Below, piece by piece: positions 55,937-64,000 of a DNA stretch of 64,000 nt (its first letter is position 1; each line of letters starts with the position of its first letter). This DNA is from Lucinisca nassula (Eukaryota > Mollusca > Bivalvia > Lucinida > Lucinidae). The DNA lies in contig OY757014.1 of NCBI GenBank assembly GCA_963580285.1, positions 103,170,072 to 103,234,071 on the forward strand. Reading direction: 5' to 3'. The notes beneath the pieces were generated by a model, which was not told the DNA's origin, did not search any database, and saw only the letters and a program-made list of their open reading frames with translations. A program made the position numbers and the translations under genes.

Positions 55937-56215
55937 TTCTGATACTGTAATCGGTCAAATGTGACCATTGTTCTTGACTTGACTTGATAGATTTTGTAAG
56001 GTAACCGGGCGCTAAAAGCACATAGGGGCTACCCCCATCTCGCTAAATGGGATTAGTTTATGAACTGCTCTTCCCAGGGCCTCCAATGTGCTGGCACTTG
56101 CCAATTCGACAGGTGTCACCTGACCAATGGGAATATACTGAACTCTTAATCGGAGGAAGGCACAAATCGCACCCAAGGAACAGCATTTGTCCTAAGAAAC
56201 ACAGTTCTGTAGCGA
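55937..56215. repeat. SINE-D scrap and dispersed repeat (empty-site relative)
   Basis: 55937-55972 is a SINE-D piece (GTAATCGGTCAAATGTGACC). 55974-56215 (AAGGTAACCGGGCGCTAAAA to GCATTTGTCCTAAG) is homologous to both flanks of the 6904-12149 transposon: it matches 6805-6903 on one side and 12150-12330 on the other. Confidence 0.72.
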
Positions 56216-57780
56216 TTTTAGAATTTTGAGTGCAGGAATCAGACCAAAGACGGGCTCTAGTATGTGATGACGTGTTGCCAATTTCGACTGCCAAATGTGT
56301 CAGAGCACAGCCCTGTTTTCGAATGTCTGGCCGAGGAAAAAAGCTAACATACATTATCAGTTCTGGCTTCCACTATTCCCTGCCTCCACCCCTGACATGG
56401 CAAAGAAAACGCCTTCGGTCACGATGCTTGATAAAGGGTGATAACGCATGAAATTTTTGAATTTTGAACAGGCATCTAAAGTGAGCCAGGGTGGGTGACT
56501 AATAGACCAGCCAATTCCGGCTATTGCAAAAAGTCCTAGTACCCGTGCTCTCATCACGGAGACCTGCCTATGCAAGTGGGGTTCAAAATTGGACAGGTGT
56601 GTCTTCGTGATGTGTTTGGAGGTATGTATTTGTTTGGGAAAGGCAGTGATGAGGCTAATCAGCCGTTTGCAATCCCGCTAATTTTTATTTTTGAATGGTC
56701 TTCTAAAAGGCATTTTTTAAGGGACTTCCTATTTCCAAATACCTAGCAAATGGTGGATATTGCCGTTGCCCCGCCTATAAAGATATTTTGCGCGTGACCT
56801 GTCCCCGTTTGTATGCTCTGTTCTGGCAGTATATATGCCTTCGCTTTGCATACTTCCGGGAACCTCATTCTGTTGGTACCTAGGGGGAGCCCAATACGGG
56901 CTTTCTCCCAGGTGCCCTCAGGATGTTGTCCTGACGCTCTCCGTCGAGCCTCCTCTCGTTCCTGAAATAGAAAAGTCGGATTAGTGCTTTGGGACCCCAT
57001 GTGTGCGCTCGGATCAATGTAGTTGTGTCCAGTTTCTTGTCCCCCGGGGTCCCACCTGTACCTGTAATACAAACAAAAGTCATTAGTGCATATTGTGCTT
57101 GTGCTAATATGACCGTGCCATCCGTCACATATTTTGTCTTCCCATTCTGTGCACAGGGCAGGTCGGGCTTGTGAGGGGGGAGTCCCCCCACAAAGGCACG
57201 GTCCGGCTCTTAGGGTAGCTTGTTCAAAACCAAGTTAAGGGATGGCGCGGTTATTGTGAAGAATACCTTTCCCATGGGGGCTGCCTGTCCTGCAGCGGCA
57301 TGTTACCTCATCGGAACACTCATAAGTGCAAAGCACATGAGCCGCAACCACAGTGCCCCGAATCGTCTTGTCGCCGCAGGTTCAAGCATGTCCGTGGGAG
57401 TTTTCGGGCTATGGGATTTTCTTATGATGCACCCTTGCCCGTGGTCTGTTATGATGTTGAAGGTATGGGAGGGTCATTGGTTTGTCCTTTGACGGGGGGT
57501 AGCCTCGGCGGGGCACCCATAAGTGCAAAGCAAATGAGCCGCAACCACAGTGTCTCGCTTTGACGCCCCCGTCTCAGGTCCAAGTGTAGATTGACGGTAG
57601 GTGATGGTTGCCTAAGCGCGGTGGGTGGGTAACGACAGCTGTTTTTCTTATATAATTTCCCAGTAATTTGTGTCTTTAAGGAATTTCTTAACCACCTCGG
57701 CTATGGCCGAGCAGTGTTTTACGGGGGGAGCGAGGAGATCTTGTAGGTGTACCGATTCATATCCTAATTTGAACATTTCA
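56216..57780. other. Unassigned, partly GC-rich segment
   Basis: 57296-57360 and 57497-57556 share CATAAGTGCAAAGCA.ATGAGCC and GCAACCACAGTG, a diverged local duplication. Overlapping short frames on both strands (56743-57191 minus, 57220-57563 plus) have no recognised domain. It may be residual interior of the TIR element. Confidence 0.35.
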
Positions 57781-57854
57781 GATTTTATCTCTTCTCGTGC
57801 ATGGGCGTTTGTTTGACCATTGTTCCCATGTGTATCTATCTATTTATAGTGTTT

Positions 57855-58055
57855 ATACTGCAGCAACTAACCTGTAACTATTGTACATTGTATACACTCC
57901 AGGTTTGCAGGATGAAAGCCTACACAGTAATCATGTAAGATAGGGCTCTTTAACCTGTACAAGAGATGGTTCTCCCTGCACAGGTGATGGGGGAGGCTAC
58001 ACTAGTAACGTCCCGATCCGATGAACGCCTTACGGTACATTTTGTGGCAATCATC
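57855..58055 (-). mobile_element. SINE-D copy
   Basis: CTCCAGGTTTGCAGGATGAA, AGCCTACACAGTAATCATG, TTTAACCTGTACAAGAGATG and CGTCCCGATCCGATGAACG follow the family order. Confidence 0.7.
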
Positions 58056-58353
58056 TGGGTCTAATTCTCGGTTAAAAGCAATATATAGTTGATAAAATAA
58101 TGATTTCCTGTAACTGTTGAAAGAATGGCAAGGCAATCTAAATCTTTTTCTGATGGATTTTCGATATTCTTCGATATAAAGCTTCCACCGCCATTTTGTC
58201 CTGCTCACCGAGAATGTTTCGTAAAAGGTGCACCGATTGGTTCGTTTAAAATAGAATAAAACGGAAACTCCGAGGTCATGGAAGGTGACCTTTCATGGGT
58301 CGTTGTAAGATCTAGGCGTACATAGTTCAGCTTAGATCGGGTTTCAATCAGAT

Positions 58354-60224
58354 TGGGATTTCTGATGAAGATTTAAATAGGCCTTTCACAGAGGAAGAGA
58401 TTTTCAAAATGTATTAGTAATTTGAAAAACGCCAAAAGCACCAGGACATGATAGCATTTTAAACGAATTTATAAAAATTACCAGAAACACAATGACCCCA
58501 ATTTATGTTGCCCTGTTCAATATTATTTTACAGACCGGTTTCATCCCAGAAAGTTGGTCAGTTGGCAAAATACGGCCGATTTTCAAAAATAAAGGCGACC
58601 CCTCAGACCCCAACAATTATCGTCCGATTACCATATTGAGTTGTTTAAACAAGCTATTTACATCAGTTCTGAATGAGAGACTCACCACTTTTATCGAAGA
58701 AAATGAACTATTAAGTGAAAATCAATCCGGTTTTCGACAGTCATATTCAACAAATGATCACATATTCTCGTTGTATGCTATTCTAGAAATGCTAAGGTCT
58801 GAAAAGAAAAAGATCTTTTGTTCGTTCATCGATTTCTCAAAAGCTTTCGATTCTGTCTGGCGCTCCGGTTTATGGGGTAAACTGCTTCACTATAACGTAA
58901 ACGGAAACTTTCTTCGGGTACTGCATAATATCTATGAAAATGTTAAATCCTTTGTTTCGGTAAATAACCAGGACTCTGACCTTCTCATCAGCAACTGTGG
59001 GTTAAGACAAGGTGATAATGTTTCCCTGATTCTTTTCTCTATGTATTTGAACGATCTGGATGGCCATTTTATGAGGGACAATGTAGAGGGATTGGTAATT
59101 AATGTCAGTGATTCCAACGATATAAACTTAAGATTATTCGCCCTTTTATATGCAGATGATAATATCATTATCTCAGACAGCGCGGAAAACTTTCAAAAAT
59201 GTTTATATTCACTTTGGGCGTATTTTGAACAATGGAAAATGACCGTGAATGAGACCAAAACCAAAGTTATTGTTTTTGGCGCACGCAAAAGTGAAAAATT
59301 TAAATTTAAATTCGGTGACTCCGAACTAGAAATTGTAGACAGTTACAAGTACCTTGGCACCTTCTCGAAATCTGGCTCATTTCTAAGCGCGAGGAAGCAT
59401 ATTGTCGAACAGGCTAAAAAGCTATGTATCTTCTAAACATGAGAATCCGTAACCTTGACTTGCCCATTGACCTGCAGTTAAAATTGTTTGACAGTACAGT
59501 TTTACCTATCCTTACATATTCGGCCGAGGTTTGGGGATTCGAAGACCTTAAACTGATAGAAACCATACATAACCAATTTTTACGTTCTATTCTCCATGCA
59601 CGAAAAAGTACACCTCGCTACATGTTATACGGTGAACTAGGTAGATACCCACTTGAAATAATTATTAAATCAAAAATGGTGGCTTTTAGGAGCAAACTCC
59701 TCACAAACAAGCAATCGAAAATTTCGTACATACTATATAGCAAACTTATTAATACACCCACAATAAAATCAAAATGGGTTCTCAAAATCAAACAAATTCT
59801 TGATGAATGTGGATTATCTGAATACAGGTCTAACCAAATAGCTAATACACATCTTTCCAAGCTAATCGAACAGACACTCAAAGATCAATTCCTCCAAAAT
59901 TGGAATGCAGACCTCCAAGGTTCTTCAAAAGGCAGGACATACTCATTGTTCAAGGATAAATTCTAACTTGAGGACTACTTTCAAAAACTAAGCCCTAAAT
60001 TTTGCAGGAGTTTAATCAAGTTCAGGACAGCGAACCACAGATTTCCTTGTGAAACCCTGAGGTGGAGCAATATAGATCTGCAAGAGAGAAAATGCACTCT
60101 GTGTAATACTAATGACATCGGAGATGAAATGCACTATCTCCTACTTTGCCCCTTCTTCTCCGAAAACAGAAAATACTCATTAAACGTTATTACTGTACAA
60201 GGCCTAATATAATTAAGTTTCCAT
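58354..60224 (+). pseudogene. LINE, 3' portion: reverse transcriptase and zinc-knuckle C terminus
   Basis: Continuation of the LINE at 44745-45494. After frameshifts (58380-58490) a long frame (58492-59436) gives VGKIRPIFKNKGDP, NNYRPITILSCLNKLFTSVL, FIDFSKAFDSVW (motif A), GLRQGDNVSLILFSMYLNDL (motif B, normally NLSP), LLYADDNIII (motif C) and YKYLG. A one-base shift moves to 59424-59966 (PILTYSAEVWG, FLRSILHARKSTPRYMLYGE). An in-frame TAA at 59964 precedes LEDYFQKL, FRTANHRFPCETLRW and CTLCNTNDIGDEMHYLLLC, a CCHC-like knuckle. The copy is cut at about 60224 by the Naiad pseudo-LTR. The clade is not assigned. Non-functional. Confidence 0.83.
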
Positions 60225-60351
60225 ATGGCCTTCCTTTGTTTAGGTTTCCATTATGGTCTGGTCGCTTAATGTTTGTATTTCTTTCCCTTTGGTGTCTTTT
60301 ATGGATGGAGTAAGTTAATTGTATCAATTCCTGATCTTTGTTTTACTTCTA
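60225..60351 (+). mobile_element. Naiad pseudo-LTR (3' end of an upstream copy)
   Basis: ATGGCCTTCCTTTGTTTAGG to TTTTACTTCTA matches the last ~125 bp of Naiad copy 1 but here directly precedes a Naiad 5' UTR. This head-to-tail arrangement is the pseudo-LTR of PLEs. Confidence 0.8.
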
Positions 60352-60588
60352 CTTTGCATATCAGGGCTGTTTTGTTTGTGCCGTGTGGCGGCTGTAAAAG
60401 GTCTCCCCGTACATGCATTTAATGCTCTTATTTTTCCAATCCTCAGGGATTGCTTGTGCAATTGCTTTTCACTGTTCCATCAATTGACATCCTTTAGATA
60501 CCTGTTGAAGGTCATTATTAAACCGATGTTCGTTCCTCGTTGTATAACAACTGCTTGTTTGACATCCCTGTACTTTAAGTAGACTAGG
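60352..60588 (+). promoter_or_regulatory. Naiad 5' UTR
   Basis: Follows the pseudo-LTR and ends with an in-frame TAG (60580-60582) just before the ATG at 60589. GTGCCGTGTGGCGGCTGTAA is shared with 9721. Promoter elements are not identifiable by eye. Confidence 0.6.
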
Positions 60589-63500
60589 ATGTTTTGTGGG
60601 CTTTTGTTGTACCTTCCTTCTATTCGAAGGAATCTTCTTCAGTATTTATTTAATAACCGGTATGAACATCGCTTTAGTTTTGACGGTATCACAACCTTAT
60701 TATCCAAAATGAGTATTACAAATACATTTAAAATATCAATATCACCCCTTAGGTTACACTCTGCTTCTTCTGTACGGATTCCCCATTCTATTAAGAACTT
60801 TAATACTATGTTGCCTTCGGTATTGGTTAGACCCTTAAATTTGTCTTCTGTAACTTCAGTTAATCTCAAAGGAGCAGGCAATACCAATGTTTTTGGGAGT
60901 AGTCTTCGTATAAGACTATCTCCTCTCAAATCACCCATCCTTCGAAAATATACTAATCCGTGGAAAAGAAGTGGAATGTATCCTAGTATTTCTAAGTGCA
61001 ATGCCAAGAGGTGCAGATGTTGTTCGCATTTAAGCACTGCGTCTACCGTTACTTCATCTGTAAACGGTAGACGCTTCTCTGTAGTTAACATGTCTGATTT
61101 GACATGACAGTCTACAGATTTAATTTATCTAATTACTTGACGTGCTGCAAACTGTAATATGCAGTACGTCGGTCAAACTAACCGCATGCTTAAAACTAGA
61201 TTGAACGAGCATTATCGTAGAATGAGTAAGCCTAAGAAAACTGACACTTTCTTGTACCGTCACTTTCGACGTACAGGTCATTCTGTAAATAACATTATTA
61301 TACAACCAGTGGAAAAACTTTATTACGATGCAAATTCTACATCTAGATTCAAAATAATCAAAAGACATGAAGCTGAACTGAAATGGATTAAATTTTTACA
61401 GACCCCTTTTCCACTGGGATTTAATGACAACATTTATCATGAGGGTAATATTTCCAGAATGCCGGACTTTGATATTTTCTCACTCCTGGAATGTCGAAAA
61501 CGCAGAACTAGATCTCACGGCACCAGGAAAAATGGTAACTTTAAACGTAAATCACGTGCGTTTAAACGAAACAATACTAGACTGAAGTGACTGTCAATTA
61601 TATTATTAAATCATGGACGCCACTCTATGCTTTCATTTTTAAGTTCATTACCTGTTTCTGTTTTACGTCTTCTGGACACCGAGGCGAATAAATTCTACGA
61701 TAGTTCTCATCAGTTATATGATGCGGCTCTCTTAACTAGAGGCTATACTCAGCATACTCTCCGTCCTTACATTGATTCTGAAATTAATCATAAACGTCAT
61801 TTCTTCAAAATATCCTTCATTAATAAGGGTATGGATTTTATAGATTTGCCCAGTATCTTCCGTGAGAGATCGGTGCTTTCTTCCATTCCTGCTTATTTTC
61901 AAAATACTGAAACACCTATAATTTGCTATAAATATAACAAACCTGTTAGATCTATCATTTTTAATTTCAATAAACTTGTTTCAGATCTTGATATTGATAC
62001 TAATACTCCTGATTCATGTGATTGTAAAAACTCAAAGTATTGCTATCCTGCTGCTGGTCATGTAATTACTGGCAATTTGAAAATTATTCCTGATTCTAGG
62101 ATAAGGAATATAATTTCTAAAGGACCGAAATATCGGTTTCCTTCTAAAATTGATTTCAGTAAATGTAGAGATGAAATCGCTGCTTCCTTGAATGAATTCG
62201 GTAATCGATGGTGTAAGCGAGAGTATGTTGAGTATAAAGCCCTAAAGGACTGGAAACTTAGCATTTTAAGACTAGTGAATAAACGCATTTCTTTCTATTC
62301 TCAAAATACTAACTTATTACCTCCTAAGCCCAAGACGTCTTTACGTCATCTTAAACTAGGTATTCAAGAATTTCATAAGAAGTTTGTTTTGGCCCCTGCA
62401 GACAAGGCCGCTAACAACGTCGTCGTTGTGTGACGGCTCCACTATGTTAACACGCTTAAGCAGGAGCTTGGTGGTACTAAGGCCTATGAACTTCAGCCTT
62501 TGGCTGAAGAGAGAGCTATAGTAGATAAACATGTTTGTCTTTCAGCCACCAAGTTTGCTGTGTGTGTTAACGAAGGCCAAGACAAGCTTCCTACGCTATA
62601 CTGGTTACCAAAACTTCATAAAAAACCTTACAAAGCACGGTTTATTGCAAATTCTAGTTCTTGCACTACCACTGAACTTTCTAAATTATTAACTTCCTGT
62701 CTTACTGCTATTAAAACGCATGTAATTAAATATTGTGATAAAGTCTTTGAAAGATCAGGAAGAAATCTGTTTTGGTCTATAAAAAATTCGAATGAGGTTT
62801 TAAATAAATTGAAATCTAGACAGTTTCGTGCTTCTAGTCTGTCTACCTACGATTTTTCCACTCTTTACACTACACTTCCTCATAATCTTATAAAAGAAAA
62901 GCTTAATGATTTAATTGAATGGGCTTTTCACAGAGAAGATTCTCTCTATCTTGCATGTAATGTCAGAAATGCATTTTTCACTTCTAAAGAGCATAAGAAT
63001 TATACACTTTGGTCATGTCAGAAAGTGTGTGATGCCCTCACCTTTCTACTTGACAATATTTATATTAGATTCGGTACTAAGTTATTTAGACAAATTGTGG
63101 GTATTCCGATGGGTACTAATTGCGCACCTCTTGTGGCTGATCTGTTCTTGTATTGTTATGAAAGAGACTTCATTTTGTCGCTTTCCATTGATAACCAATC
63201 TGAAATTATTGAAGCTTTTAGCTCTACTTCTAGATATTTAGATGATTTATTAAATATTGATAATACCTATTTTGATGGTTTGATCAGTCAGATTTACCCC
63301 CTAGAACTTCAGTTAAATAAAGCAAATTCTTCTGATACCGAGGCCCCGTTTTTGGATTTACATCTATCTATTGTAGATGGATTTGTTTCGTGCAAAATTT
63401 ATGATAAACGCGATGACTTTGATTTTGAGATTGTAAATTTTCCTTTTTTGGATGGTGATGTTCCTCGTGCGCCATCCTATGGCGTTTATATTTCGCAATT

Positions 63501-63933
63501 AATTCGATTTGCTAGAGTGTGTAGTCATGTAACTGACTTCAACACTCGTAATAAATTATTAACGGCTAAACTTCTTAATCAGGGTTATCGGTACCATAAA
63601 CTACGCAAAGCCTTTTCAAAATTTTATAGACGCCATTCTGATTTAATTTCAAAATTCAATATTGGACTTAAATCTCTTCTGCAACAAGGTCTATCGGAAC
63701 CCGAATTTTATGGTGACTTAGTATATAAATTCAGAAAAATATATAACCGCAATGACTTCAGTACCCAATTTCGTAAAATCATTCTTCGATATAAAAAGAT
63801 TGGGTACAACATGGATATTATACGACAGACTGCATGCATGGTAGTTAACCCAATCACGGTTGGCAACTTTGCTTCCCTCTTTAATTGCACGCCGGTGGGT
63901 CAGGCCTCAGATTCGATGACGGCTCCAACGTAA
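60589..63933 (+). CDS. Naiad-type Penelope-like retroelement selenoprotein: N-terminal GIY-YIG endonuclease and RT
   Basis: One frame from ATG 60589 to TAA 63931, 1114 residues, with four in-frame UGA codons at residues 173, 184, 334 and 615 and no internal UAA or UAG. Residues 137-147 are Cys/His-rich (CNAKRCRCCSH). IYLIT-UGA at 179-184 and YVGQT at 193 belong to a GIY-YIG endonuclease in which PLEs normally carry Cys at residue 184 (and near 173). A CxC linker (C477, C479, in DSCDC) precedes the RT. RT signatures: LAPADKAANNVVVV-UGA at ~600-615, LPKLHKKPYKARFI at ~672, DFSTLYTTLP at ~755, GIPMGTNCAPLVADL at ~838 and RYLDDLLN at ~882 with the catalytic Asp pair. The order endonuclease, CxC, RT is the permuted Naiad layout. 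The upstream TAG limits the start to this ATG. Decoding UGA as selenocysteine is inferred; the alternative is inherited nonsense mutations. Confidence 0.9.
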
Positions 63934-64000
63934 AGGCTTATTGAAAATTAAAGAGATAATGTTGGTTGGTGCCTGATGCTCTGTCTCTGGTCGGGCTCAT
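63934..64000 (+). other. Naiad copy 2 3' UTR, cut by the window end
   Basis: AGGCTTATTGAAAATTAAAG to CTGGTCGGGCTCAT matches 55374-55440. The segment holding the candidate SECIS lies beyond the window. Confidence 0.85.

Larger units (their letters stand above)
45483..58365. mobile_element. 12.9-kb TIR element inserted in a LINE (Mutator-like?)
   Basis: Identical 12-bp flanks TGGGATTTCTGA at 45483-45494 and 58354-58365 bound the insert. The ends match as inverted repeats of about 110 bp: left CTGATTAAAATCCGATCT, GTCACCTTCCGTGACCT and AACCAATCGGTG; right (minus strand) CTGATTGAAACCCGATCT, GTCACCTTCCATGACCT and AACCAATCGGTG. Both ends have an ATGGCGG start just inside (45676; minus strand near 58195). 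The LINE reading frame is continuous across the site once the insert is ignored. A 9-12 bp duplication suggests a Mutator-group element, but no transposase is seen. The interior is inflated by a satellite, SINEs, MITEs and a Naiad. Confidence 0.72.

Noticed and set aside
60589..63933. Reading the Naiad ORF as a pseudogene with four nonsense mutations
   Set aside because: All four are UGA in one unbroken frame, two sit at expected Cys positions, both covered sites are shared by the other copy, and the end is UAA. Not excluded, but less likely than selenocysteine.

Overview
The window looks like intronic DNA of a repeat-rich invertebrate genome, most likely a bivalve mollusc and probably a clam. 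I infer this from spliced EF-hand exons, bivalve-type ~150-bp tandem modules, abundant tRNA-headed SINEs, and Naiad-type Penelope-like retroelements whose ORFs carry in-frame UGA codons, a trait reported for clams. No prokaryotic features are present.

Host gene: two + strand exons (2348-2522 and 37065-37202) join in phase 0 and together encode three EF-hands plus the start of a fourth, in the order of calcyphosin / calcyphosin-like proteins. The 34.5-kb intron between them, and everything after the second exon, is mostly mobile DNA. A satellite rich in RFX/X-box palindromes (1-2215) lies just upstream of the first exon, and a SINE has inserted exactly at that exon's 5' splice site, duplicating it.

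Layout: 1-2.2 kb X-box satellite; 2.3-6.8 kb exon, nested SINEs, diverged modules and a CR1-like LINE remnant; 6.9-12.15 kb a long-TIR DNA transposon with a 5-bp target duplication, holding Naiad 3' fragments and SINEs; 12.3-18.5 kb TTAA MITEs, tandem modules and SINEs; 18.5-21.1 kb a tandem array invaded by a TTAA MITE that was itself invaded by a CR1/Jockey-like LINE; 21.1-25.2 kb an EN-RT-RNase H LINE; 25.3-26.2 kb a foldback element carrying two hammerhead-like cores; 29.8-35.0 kb a strand-switching TAGG/CCTA satellite plus ATAC repeats; 37-44 kb second exon, hairpin elements and MITEs; 44.7-60.2 kb a LINE split by a 12.9-kb TIR element (45495-58353) that encloses a 5'-truncated Naiad; 60.2-64 kb a Naiad with a complete ORF inserted in the same LINE.

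Most striking element: the Naiad ORF at 60589-63933 is one frame of 1115 codons with four internal UGA codons and a true UAA stop. Two UGA codons sit at expected Cys positions of an N-terminal GIY-YIG endonuclease, and two lie between that domain and the reverse transcriptase. The two UGA sites covered by the second copy are preserved there, and both 3' regions share a structured segment that could be a SECIS. This fits a retrotransposon-encoded selenoprotein.
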